Of a stretch of DNA of 64,000 nucleotides, positions 12,201 to 23,781 are shown one piece after another. The stretch comes from Panorpa germanica (taxonomy: Eukaryota > Arthropoda > Insecta > Mecoptera > Panorpidae), in NCBI GenBank assembly GCA_963678705.1, contig OY783209.1, positions 7,006,001 to 7,070,000 of the forward strand, written 5' to 3'. Under the pieces are notes generated by a model. That model made no database searches and was not told the DNA's origin. It was given only the letters and a program-made list of their open reading frames with translations. Position numbers and translations under genes: made by a program. Within the stretch, counting starts at the first letter, position 1. The number at the start of each line of letters is the position of its first letter.

Positions 12201-13520
12201 TTTATGATGAACGAACCCACAGATTAAAATGATTAATTTCAGATCGTTCACTAATTACTAATATTAATTAGAAATGTATCTCAAGAATATTTACTATATA
12301 ATAAGATGTATTTTTAAGATTGCTCTACTGGCATATCACGACTTAATGTTCTGCAGCGCTGTACAGTGGTGCCACCTAAACAAAATGGCAAACGATTATT
12401 AAAATCATTTCAATTTATTAACCTCTTAGTATATATGCAGATATTACAATATTATACGTGCAATTACTCCTCACTAACAAAGAAAATAAGAATTTGATAT
12501 GGTATTTATCCACAACAGAATCCTTGCACACACGTAACGAACTTCATTCTGTTGTGAAAATTAGACGCCTTTTATTTCTAAACTGATAATCATTCTGATT
12601 TTTAACTTTGAACAAGACAATACACGAATTCTAAATTTAATACTACTATTTTACTATTCTAAATTAATAATTCTAAATTTATATTCTAAAATAAATAAAA
12701 CATAAAATAATAATATATCAAAGTTTATTTCTTTGATTAATGGCAACTAGGCTACTCAAATTAATTGTTTCAATTCTAATTATACATGGTTCAACTTTGA
12801 ATCTTCATTCTGTCTTTGACTCACCTTTCCTCTCATTTTTAATCCGGTGATGACAAATTAGAATTCAATTTTTTAGTTACACTAAAAAAGTTGTATATTC
12901 CTCTCCATTTCGAAATGTATAGAATCTTTAGTTAATTTTTATCCCGCAATGCCAATCATATCAATAACTTAAAATCGACATGATTTTTATTTTATTATTT
13001 TCAGAGATTTAATCAAAATACAACTCGTTAATAGATCTTCATCTGTCATGTATAGATTAAAACCAGAGTAATATTTCATTGTCATATATTTTTAATAATC
13101 GACAATATTTTTAATTAAAACATGCAATACATTCTTCTTTATGATTTTAATCTTCATATGGGTTGTGTTCATACTGATACCATGGGAAATAAATATTGTA
13201 AATTTAATTTATAGAATAAATCTTTAATACAAAAGCCTCGCCTTGTCTCGGGCTACAAAAACATGTTCTTACTCTATCGTTGTATACTCATAGATGTTCA
13301 AATAGCCTTAGAAATACTTGATTCTATCATATAGAGACAAAACAAAACAAAACGTAACAAAAAATAGTTTGGTGCAGTGTTTAGTTAGATACAAGTACAT
13401 GTAGTATTTGTGTGTATACATGTATAAATAATAGTGGAGACCAAAGCGTATGTATCGTAAGTAACCCTACGACCCCTATGCATTCAGGGGTTGACAACTG
13501 TCACTTTCTTTTTGTATCTC
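9277..13520. other. Element interior, no recognisable gene
   Basis: A+T-rich sequence with no supported coding region. A short cctg microsatellite lies at 11864-11885. The words around 11500-11940 are richer in G+C than the surroundings, but I cannot name a product there. Confidence 0.4.
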
Positions 13521-13742
13521 TTACCCAATCATTTTCGTTTTATCATACTTGGAATGTATTATTAAGCTTGCTTCTTGTAATTTGGGAATAAATTGTTCTT
13601 TAAGCCATTTCTTGAACAATTCCGCATTCATATCATGGTAATCAAATATCTGACACTTTGTTGAAAATATTAGTGGCGCATTCTCCACTGAAATTAGGTT
13701 GCAAATAATTAATATTTCAAAATACGTTTTAGGTTCATACAT
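13521..13742 (-). pseudogene. Decayed DDE transposase fragment
   Basis: The 73-codon open frame contains DYHDMNAELFKKWLKEQ followed by FIPKLQEASLI. This resembles the segment before the second catalytic aspartate in IS630/Tc1-type DDE transposases of arthropods, where a Tyr-His, Met-Asn pattern and a Phe-x-x-Trp motif precede a hydrophobic strand and an Asp-Asn-Ala motif. Here the Asp-Asn-Ala part is missing: the frame runs from SLI to IHSKYDK and ends. The rest of the enzyme is not readable in one frame. It sits just inside the right terminal repeat of the 5.8-kb element, which supports a transposase origin. Family assignment is from recalled motifs. Confidence 0.5.
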
Positions 13743-13956
13743 CTAAATATATTCTTACATTGAAAATGCTTCTCATGAATCTTCAACAAATTCATCTACA
13801 TCCTCTGACTTAACTTTGACACTATTACGTATTTTCGATGGAGAAATGTGTACTTCTGAACGAGCATCAACTACACGTTTTTTGATACTCAACGATTTTT
13901 TCCTATACTACATGCTGCTGCTTTCTTCTACGCGTATAAAAAATGTTTGTACTGTT

Positions 13957-14527
13957 GATTTTTCAATTGTTGATTGAAATTGATGTTAATAAATGTGTAT
14001 TGGCGTGTCTATTTTATTAAATATCTAAATATTGACGGAGATGTAGCAATTAAAAGTTTGAATTGTAGTTTTAGCGCTAGAAATGGTCGGCCATATTTGT
14101 ATGACGTGAAATGCATTTTAACGTCAGTTATTTGTTGAGTAGGTCAGTGCTGTGGTAATGTTCTGTAGCTGTTGGTAGTCAAATAATCAAGCCAAGTCAA
14201 AGAATAATAAGTTTTTATTTTACTAAGCCCTGTTACGGCAGACATAATATTGAAATTTTATTGCTCCTTGAAATAGCTGTAAATAATATTTGATATTTTG
14301 ATATATAAATACACATAGCAGAGATTTATGAGCTGTAAGGTTGGTAACCTTACACAAGGATTGTGATGTCACATGCATGCATTTGGAATGTGTACAACGT
14401 TGAATCCCTTTAATAATTAAAGAGACAAAATGACTTGTTTAATTGTTAATATCTCTTAACATATAAGGAGTTATTAAAAAATAATTGAACATTTGAGGTT
14501 CTAGTAACCCACTTTATCAATATATAG
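13957..14527 (-). repeat. Right long terminal inverted repeat
   Basis: Inverted counterpart of 8710-9276, ending at the TA at 14528-14529. Confidence 0.8.
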
Positions 14528-14529
14528 TA

Positions 14530-16159
14530 CACTTTTATAGAAATTAAGACATAGGACACAAGCCCATTATCCAGACCAATTGGGGTTCAAACCAATTCGA
14601 AACTATAGTTTTATTGCGGCTTTAAGTAATATTTAAAAAATAATCCAATATTTATGTTAAACTTCCATCGTGTTTACATTCGTTTTCAAAATATCGAAAT
14701 GCTTTTCTTTTCAAAGACCTCAACATTTACACACTTTTAATGCTTATAATATTATAAAATTTGACAATAAATTTGACAGTTCGTTATATTACAATAAATA
14801 TTTGACAAATTTGAATTTGTTTACAAAACAAACACAGACATGCGTTGTATCCATCAGTCTATACTTAACCTAGCAGAAAACTGGTAAATTTATTATCGTT
14901 ATACGATAGTCGTGTCTTCAGTGCGTGATCGCCCTTAGATTCAGTTGTATCTCCTGTTATTATACTTTACTGTTATTTTTTTAGTAAACTGATTAAAAAA
15001 TGGCACTGATCATACTCGCACTCAAATGGTTAGCACCCCCTGTAATAGTTTATTTACGTATATTAACATCTTAAAACAGGGGTCGCATTGGCAAGTAGCC
15101 ACAGTGCTACACACAACTAATACATGCCTTATAATATAACAGAACACACTATCACACTATTTATCGTAATACAGAACAAGTAATTTTCTTTTGTACAGTA
15201 TCCGGGCGTTAGAGATTTTTATTATATCTTTTTTTTCGCGCTTTGCAAACTAAACACAATGGTTAAAAATAAAACGCGATTTTCAAACAAAGGATTTCTA
15301 TTCTTTAAGATTACAAACGCTCAGCTGCAGTACTTGTTTGGCCTTGTGCAGATATTTACAAAACTTCTTTGCGGATGGTATGAGGTGGTTTGGTCTAACT
15401 TCAAACACCACAGTCCACAGTGGTTGAGAAGACCGTGTCAATAAGAATTTCTTAACCCTATGCTGTGGCAAGTAATAAAGTATATTGTCCTTTCGTTCCC
15501 TTTGAAATTTTGATCGTACATCAAAAGATTATATTATTGGTTGTAAGGTAATAAATTTAACGCTTAGCTCTTCTTACATTGGCCCTTTGGTCTTCCTCTC
15601 ATCAAATAGCCGTAACGATTTAAGTTTTTGTTTAGTTTATTCTACCTATATAAATTTTACTTAGTGTTTTTCTTGCTACTTGTCTTTGCTCTTTAATTCC
15701 TTAGAAATGAATGGATCACAAATTATTGAAGCCTTGTGTTTGTTGTGTTGGATCGTTCTCCATATTTACATAAGCAGTGGCGTAATTAGGCTTGGCCACA
15801 CGGGAAAATATTGCTGAGTTGTCAAACTAAGGGGATCCCCAAGTAGGAAGTAAAATGAAATGAAATAGATAATTTCTATGACCTTCTTAGGTATTAAATT
15901 ATGCTTCTGATATTTTCCATTTCAATTTAATATTGTAACTGTATTAAAAGTTTGTTCTTTTCTCCATGTGTTTTTCTAAAAGACATCTCGAAAGCAGTAA
16001 TTTATTAAAGCAATAAAAGGGTCAGCTATAGAATTCCCGGATTAAGCAATGTAACAATGTTTGCAGAGATAACGGAATTTGTTGATATCTACAGTTAGGA
16101 AATGTTGCTTCTATTAAGTACATAAAATGTGTAAAATCCCAATAAGGTATTATATATCA
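14530..16159. other. Gene-free stretch
   Basis: No gene recognised. The word cagtggcgtaattagg at about 15776 resembles termini of DNA transposons (compare ttacgccactg at 30700), but no partner terminus is seen nearby. Confidence 0.4.
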
Positions 16160-16656
16160 CTAGAGTTTACCCCCGTCGCAAAGCGGCGTCTTTTTGGCAT
16201 GCATGATTTGAATCCTATAAAATAATTCGTAATTACATTTCATATTTAATTCTATTTTTAAATAAAAAATATTTTCAATTTATGCGTTATTTGATCAACT
16301 TTTTTTTTAAATTTGGGATTTTTTTTTCGATTCGTAAATAAGTTACCAAGGTTAGCCTATATACAAAATTTCAACTTTCTAGCACAATTTTTACTCTCGG
16401 CAAAAACTGCCCCCGTGCCCCCAAATAAAATTTTGAAATTTTGAATTTTCTTTTATTAATAATATACTTAATTATTCTAGAATCCATAATATGAACTTTC
16501 TCCAAAGTTCTCTACCGGGCCCCTGAATTTCTTCAACCCCCCTTTTTCAATTTTTGAATTTCTAATTTTTGAAAAATATCAGCATTGAATACCTTAATAC
16601 ACATGCAAAATTTCAACTTTTTATCTTTTACGAATTAAAAGTAATACAGCAAAAAA
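16160..16656 (-). mobile_element. Helitron-like fragment, minus orientation
   Basis: Reverse complement of the 3' half of the array units at 1-4768. On the minus strand it has a hairpin (one stem base changed), ten bases, and CTAG at 16163-16160 followed by T. The 5' part is missing beyond 16656. This dispersed copy fixes the 3' end of the element independently of the array. Confidence 0.65.
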
Positions 16657-19600
16657 GTAATACTGCATTAAAATCCCTTTTTTAAATATATTTAATAACA
16701 AAACATTTGCAACAGACGTGACGTTTATAGTTTAGTTATAAAACGTAATTAACGTTTATTTTCCCGGTTATTAAACTATCAATTATTTTGTTTTTGATCA
16801 ATCGACATTCGGTGTTTTATTTATTTGTTTACTAGCTTATTTCAAGTCGTTTTTTATGAATGTATTTATATACATAGTCATGGGCGTCGGAAAATTTTGG
16901 CAAAGGGGTACTTCATAACTCCTCTAGAAAAAAAACTACAAAGAAAAGAAAAGAATATTATTTACATTTTCTGGAAGTATATACAAATTTACGGTTCGCC
17001 CCTACTTGAAATTTTTTTGGGAATGCCTATGTTAATGGTGACTGCATTGCAGGTTGCAACATGTCGCTGTGTTTACGTATTTTGTCAACAGAGCTACGAA
17101 TAAATATATTTTCATGTTTTGTTTAAATTTTAATTGAGTTTATAAAGCTATAGAAAATGCTAGATGCACAGCCTAAGGCTTTTCCCTGTTTATTGGAAAA
17201 TGTTGTTACATAAATACACATTGGTCCATGCCAGACGAACGGTCATGTCATCGTTGTTATATATTATTTAATTTAATTATTAGAAAAATGGTAAAAACAT
17301 TGCAAATTTAATAAAATTATAGTAAAGTTAGACACAATTAAATATCTAATATTCTAAATATAGCGGATAATGTTAAACAAAGCAGTGACTTATGTATATT
17401 CAATGAGGATTGTATAAAACTGAGTCAACATCGAATGAAAAATAAACTGAAACGAAAATAACAAAGTTTGAAGTTGAAAGTGTTGCACTGCGTTATGTTC
17501 GTTCGTCTCTGCTGCATTGCATCGTAGTGACTAAAACTACAACTCATTGGGAATTCTGTAGCTAAAAATGTATGGAACCTGAACAAGAATAAGAACAAGA
17601 AACAGAACAAGGTCCCAAAGCAAATCGTTTTGGCGTTCTGTTGTCTATGTCTAGGACCAGCAGTAAGCACTGGAGGACGTTTTAAGAAGCAGGCGTTGAG
17701 CCCAAGCTGGGTGGTGTGGAATGGAATGACTATGTGCTAGAGATTACGATAGATCAGCAGATGGTAAGCCGTGCTCTTTGTAGCTTTTGTCGAAAGAAAT
17801 AACTAAACTTATAAGATGCAATTCTAAGTGTATTTTATATAACACTGTGTTTGGAAGAGGTAGGGTTAGTCGCCGCGTTATTTCAAAGCTGATTTATAAA
17901 CATTAATGTATAGACTATTATTTATAATGAACTAGTCGTACGTTTTAGCAGAGATGATCAAATAGCGGCCCGTGAGATAACTACAAGTTATGTCACATAA
18001 CATTAAATATTTTCTGTATATTCATAACATATGCTATATGCTCCACAATGTGAAAATAATATTCAGTGTATATATATTGCATATAAATGAAATGAATAAA
18101 CATACTAGTACATACTATGTACATGCAGCAAAGTTTAAATATGCACATACCTTTGTATTTGCACATACATATGACATACAGTGTAGGTTTTATATCACAA
18201 TAGCATATACATAGGATATGCAATACGCATGAAAATATGTACTCGTACCTTGTTGTTGTCCTGTTTATTTTGATGTCATGTCATGATTTTGATGATTATC
18301 ATGTCTCATTAAGAAACCGATGGATAAAAAATTGTTAGAGACAACGCTATCGATTTCATCTTATCCCATAAAACATACATGTACTTTACATTAATTAATA
18401 TTCATATAATATCCAAAGTCGAAATTGTTTTGCAAGATAATTCAAGACATTTTCTTGCAATGCAAGTTTCGCACTTGCTAGCTTATTACGAGCTAATGAA
18501 AGTGTTACCTGGGTTACCTGTTTTAAGTAAAATCTAGTAAAACTTAATCTAAAAGGTACTTATACTATTATTTTATATTGTAAAAGCTTTTACTCCTTAA
18601 AAAATACTTCCTAAGTTTTCATAATCCTAAAAATAATATCCATAAGAGCATTTAAGAGTATCCTAATTCACACAATTACGCTAAACTTATTCGTTAAAGT
18701 TTTGTAATGTATTTTTGCAACCTTGTTTTTAGCTTAGAATACGAGCCTTGTATATCAAGCTAAAATAACACCACACTCTTACACTTCTACGTATTTTGCA
18801 CAGTAAAACAATTTTATATCTAGGAGAAGGTTCTTTTTTTAAATGCAGTGAAATAGCAGTTCCACATTTTCTATACGTCTAAGATCGAACTGATATAACT
18901 GAAGTGAATTTATTAATTTCGCCAACGTTTAAATAAAATCAAAATTTAATATATGAAAACTATAATAGAAGTTGTAAAAATATTATTATTACTTGTTTTT
19001 AATTACCACCTCCTTCTGCACTGTGACGTCGCGGCACTCCAGTGCGCGCATTACTTCACTATACCACAAGAGTAGATGACACTTGAACCTCTTCAGTTTG
19101 GGCTTTTTCTGGTTCGACAGTTGACAAAATATGACGTATAAACAAGCACAAGCACAGAACCTACAACTTTAACTCGTTTATGAACTACACTCGTTGCGCA
19201 GTTCACGTTATAAAATAAATAAAAGTGAAAAGGATTTTTTTGTTTTCAATGACATTTCATTTGGTAAATTGTAGTTAAAATTCCGTGAAATATGAAAACC
19301 GTTTTGTAGTCGACTCGTAAAATGATATAATAACTATCTATGCACTTTTATTTAGTTAATTATTTTTATATAGCGGTTTTGAGAGATGCACATAGAATTT
19401 TTTTTATGTTTAAAGTTGACATGCCCATGAAGATAATCTCCACGTTTTGTCGCTAGATGGACGCACATTTCTAAATATAATATATATATGTTTGTTTATA
19501 TGTATTTATTTTGTCCTTTTATTTGGACAAACTTTTCTCTTTATTGAAATACTAATGTATTAAATAATATATTTATATATCGCCTGTTACGTTGCGTTGT

Positions 19601-20810
19601 CCAGCCGTGTTTGGTGTAGGCCTCCATGCGTTGCGTTCGTCCGATTCGTTTGTTGGCTCCATTGTTGACATGCGGGCTTGTGTACTTAGATATGAAATAT
19701 CTGTTTGTTAACTGTCTGTAAACAACTAAACATGGATGGTAAAAGTTTTATTTTTAGTTTTTTTTATAAACGTTTTTTTGTTGTTTGTATGCGAAAATTT
19801 AATATTGGATATTAGGAAAGTTATACAACATGAATTTTTAAAAGATACTTTATATAGATATTGTGTAAAACTTTCAATCAAACTGGCGTCACACAAATTG
19901 TCATACATGTGTACCCACGATTGGGATTTAACTAGAAAATATAGCAATATTAATTTTCAAAAGTTATTTTTGCGGTTCCAACTCATTAAAAGTCAGTGGA
20001 AGAAAGCTTAAAATATAGATACGTTATTCATCTAACTAATTGCAGCTTTAGATTTTGATTCGCGTTTATAGTTACTTACATAAAACGATTTAAACATAAA
20101 AAAACATTGTTTTTTTTATAATATTTAACCTGCTGTATAGTATCGACATCTATATTTCGCGAGAAAAAATGGCCAAGTATCGTTTCACCTTAAGGAGGTT
20201 ATATAAGCCAAAGTTTAATCCATAAACAAAATAAATCCTTTAAATAAACTTAAAAAAATATTTTATTGATTCCTGCATTAATTAAATGAAACGCAGTCAC
20301 TGTAATAATTACAATTAACATACATAACAACTTATATTTTTTTTATTTCTGAATTTTCATTCTGCAAATATTGATATTTTATTTATAAATTATGAATTAC
20401 ACAAACTGGACTTAAATCAGCTTTGTTTACCTTTCGCTCCAGTGATATTTTTATGTCAAATAATAAAATACAATGTATTTTTCATTTACATTAATAATGA
20501 CCAAGTGGCATCAGTATTTCATATCAGTAAATTGAAATCAGAAATGAGTAAATTGTGTGTGGGAACCCATCATCCGTGAATTCATTAAACAGTCCGTGGA
20601 TTGGCTTAAAGTCTTTTGACGAATAGCTCAATAGGTGGCCTCCCTGACACCCCTCGATACCGCAGAATATTACCAGTGAAGTAGACCTAAAAAAAAAATC
20701 CGGGTGGTTTGAAATAAATTCTGAGGTTGAAGTAAATAACGATTTATTTTCATGACCATTTAATTCTAAAATTATAATATTCCTGGTGGTTATGTGCATT
20801 TGTTTATATG
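16657..20810. other. Gene-free A+T-rich stretch
   Basis: Only short frames without recognised motifs. The frame at 20524-20820 (minus, 98 codons) has reasonably mixed composition and overlaps the end of a small inverted-repeat element, so it may be transposon-derived, but I do not recognise it. Confidence 0.4.
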
Positions 20811-21000
20811 GGTCTTTCAATAAGAGCGGTCATTTTAAATCATAAGTAAAACGAAATATTTCCGTGAAAGATATTTTTGTTTTATCTAAAGTACAAACTC
20901 TGATGTTAGTATGAGAATGAAACACAATATCTGTCGCAATATTTACAATGATCGCTGTTGTAGAAGCATCCAAAAAATGACCGCCCTTTTTGAAAGTCCT
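20811..21000. mobile_element. Small inverted-repeat element (MITE-like)
   Basis: The left end (tctttcaataagagcggtca) and the reverse complement of the right end (actttcaaaaagggcggtca) match over about 27 bp with a few mismatches, giving a 190-bp element. No clear target duplication was identified. Confidence 0.45.
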
Positions 21001-21260
21001 TATATATACGTTTATATATTTACGCGTTTTGTATGGAGGCTCAAAAACGGCTTCATCAATATATTTGAAAATTGTTAATTTTATAGAGAAGAAGATATAT
21101 AGATAGAAAGTTGAAATTTTGTATGTAGACTAACTTTAGTAACAAATTTACACACAAATCGAATAAAAAAATTACAAAGTTTGAAAAAGGGTTGGTCAAT
21201 TCATAAAAAACACTCATAAAAATATATTTTTTAAACTTTTATATTATAATATATATATTT
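21001..21260 (+). mobile_element. Diverged relic of the Helitron-like repeat
   Basis: It keeps the order of landmarks of the array units: tttacgcg, tgtatgg, ctcaaaaacggct, agaaagttgaaattttgtat, then aaagggttggtca. Many deletions and substitutions are present and the 3' hairpin is not seen. Confidence 0.55.
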
Positions 21261-22975
21261 AATAATTAAGGTCCATATGAATTATGTATTTTGTGATATA
21301 AATTATATGTGGACGTCTCTGTGTTGATAGAGCACCCTTAATTCATATCTGAAATGAATTCAAGGTTAGGGTATGCGGGGATTATATTGGACAGCATTGG
21401 GGGTGACATTTTGAATAAAATAATCTACGCAGCGGGGGACTTATGTTATATATGAGTAGAGCTTGAAGGCCTCATGATTGGTCACTGTTTCAAAATAGCA
21501 AGTGATGTAAAAAACAGGGGTACTTAACAGTTTTACAATTTTAATATGCCTTGTAGTAAGATTGTATATTTTCACCGACATAGTAGTAAAGAGAATTTTT
21601 TTTCTACTTTGAAGTATATTTATATATGCTTTTGATTCATGAAAATAAGTGTTTACCACCGGAAAAGTTTATAGAGTATCAGGTAAAGCCTAATCATCAA
21701 ATTTTCTTAAAAATAAGTGCTGCAGTAGCACTATCAACGATAAATAGATGACAAAATTTGATAATTTCTTAAATTGAAATATTTAGTATATTATATTTAC
21801 AGTGAATTACAGTAGAAAATTGTATACCAATTTTGTGGTGGCGGCGTATAAAGTAGATAAACACACAAGACAACCTACAAGAGGCTGCCTTGTTAGCATG
21901 CAAGGGTACGTCAGTGTTGGGATAACAAAATATAGAATTAAAATATCGGAAATATAAAACATATAATAAAACAGAAAAGAAATATATATAATATAGCTTT
22001 ATCAATGTTGGTTGCAAGCTTGCCTTTACCGATCATAATGAAGTTGGTAATGAAACATAACATATGCTGGCGATCTAGTTGAAACGTAGAGGGGCGTCTT
22101 CGGGGATTATGAGAATAATTTGAGATGAAAATAAGGGCTGTAGGTCGAATCGAATTTGGGATAGGGCGTCCGAAATTTGAAGTAAAGCGCTCTGACGTCC
22201 GGATTGGTTTTTAAGTTATTTTAGGTAATTTAAGAAATGAGTATGTTTAGGCATTGTCCCACTAGTTTAGGTCATGTAAGACTTCTTTTTATTGACAGAT
22301 ATCCAATCTTTGTAATAATTTTTGAAATAACTGTTTGTCTCCCCTTATTTATCTTCACTCAACATGATCCAAATATTCATCACACATATTTGAATGTGTT
22401 ATTTGAAAAGCCGTTGTTCAAAACATGAACGAACGGACGAACGGAACAGCAGCACCCGCCCAAACAACGTGCAGCGTTCGGCATGACTATAAAGCGCACA
22501 GAGCTGGCCGGTTGCTGAATGAAAATCAAAATAATTAAATTCATTACTGTGAATGACATATCTGTAACAAAATCATTGAATAGATTCTGTGACCACGTGA
22601 CTGATGCAATATGGTGATACGTCACAACAGCGGGATGATAACTGACCAAATGGTCACCCCCACCCACCCAGAAAACCACCAGCCACAAATATCATAAATG
22701 GATATGATAGCCAGGAAATTAAAATGTGAACCTTTTGTTTGAAGTTGATGAACAAATGTTTATATATCATTTGACACATCACTTAAATTGTATTGCATAT
22801 TCTAGTTAGGTTTTCTATTAGCTCAAAAATATGAAAATTGTATCATCGGTGGAAAACTCTTTTCATGTACCATCCAACTGTTAATGTCATCTACATTTTG
22901 AAGAAGATTTCCAGTTTAATTTTACCAGATTCACTAACACGGAAGGCAGAGGTTCAACGTTTTTCCAATTGGCAT
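21261..22975. other. Gene-free stretch
   Basis: No supported gene. It has a short gaacga/cggacgaacgg repeat near 22426-22445 and otherwise featureless A+T-rich sequence. Confidence 0.4.
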
Positions 22976-22983
22976 CTGGAGCT

Positions 22984-23773
22984 CAGAGATCTGCACAAAT
23001 GCTTTTAAAAAGCATTTAAATACAAAATACAAATACCTCGTTATTTTCCTATTTCAAATACAAAATAAAAAAAACAATTTTTCGAAATACGTATTTTAAA
23101 AATACTTTTGAGAAAATAGAATACTCTTTATGTTAATAATATAAATGTTATTTTTTTTTAATAATTATGAAACTTTACATAAAATATATATGTTATTTCT
23201 GTTATGGACTAGCACTAAGTTCAAATAATTTATTTTTCGTTGATGGAATTATTTTCATTTTGTAGGATAAAATATTTATATGTAGTTGTGGTAGTTTAGG
23301 GATTAAAGCGGACAAGTGTTAAGGTTAGTAGGTAAAATAATATATATTTATGTATATATATATTTCGGTAAGGAATGTAGTGGAGTGATTGTCTTGTACT
23401 AAAACAAATAATGAACGAGAAAATATGATAAACAAATTTAGGTAAACGAAAATCAGAAAGGATAATAAAATAATCTATCATTTTAAATTAGAATATTATG
23501 ACAATTGTGTAGATACTTTTAGATCAAAGATAGTGCTAATGTTGGTGAGGCTTTAAGTTTATATTCAAAAATAATATTTACTGATTACACATTAATTAAT
23601 ATTACAATATTAATTAATATTACTGGTTGTATTTTTCAAATAGGAAATAGGTTTTCAAATAAAATTAAAAACTCTATACACTTAAAAGATATTTAAATAC
23701 AAAATAGAAAATAGGTATTTACTATTTTGTATTTGCATTTTGAGTGTTTGTATTTGAAAAACGCACATCTCTG
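22984..23773. mobile_element. hAT-like nonautonomous element
   Basis: The left terminus cagagatctgcacaaa and the reverse complement of the right terminus (cagagatgtgcgttttt) form short inverted repeats. They are flanked by 8-bp direct repeats, ctggagct at 22976-22983 and ctgaagct at 23774-23781 (one mismatch). Sub-terminal aaatacaaaatacaaata words occur at both ends. An 8-bp target duplication with short inverted ends is typical of hAT elements. At 790 bp with no transposase frame it is nonautonomous. Confidence 0.7.
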
Positions 23774-23781
23774 CTGAAGCT

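Larger units (their letters stand above)
8710..14527. mobile_element. Degenerate long-TIR DNA transposon, Tc1/IS630-like
   Basis: The two ends are inverted copies of about 570 bp. The outer terminus on each side is ctatatattgataaagtggg, and each end is flanked by TA (8708-8709 and 14528-14529), as expected for Tc1/mariner/IS630 insertion. The interior holds a broken transposase-like fragment on the minus strand at 13521-13742. The arms differ by scattered substitutions, so the element is old. The remaining interior does not look like transposase and may contain later insertions. Confidence 0.6.
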
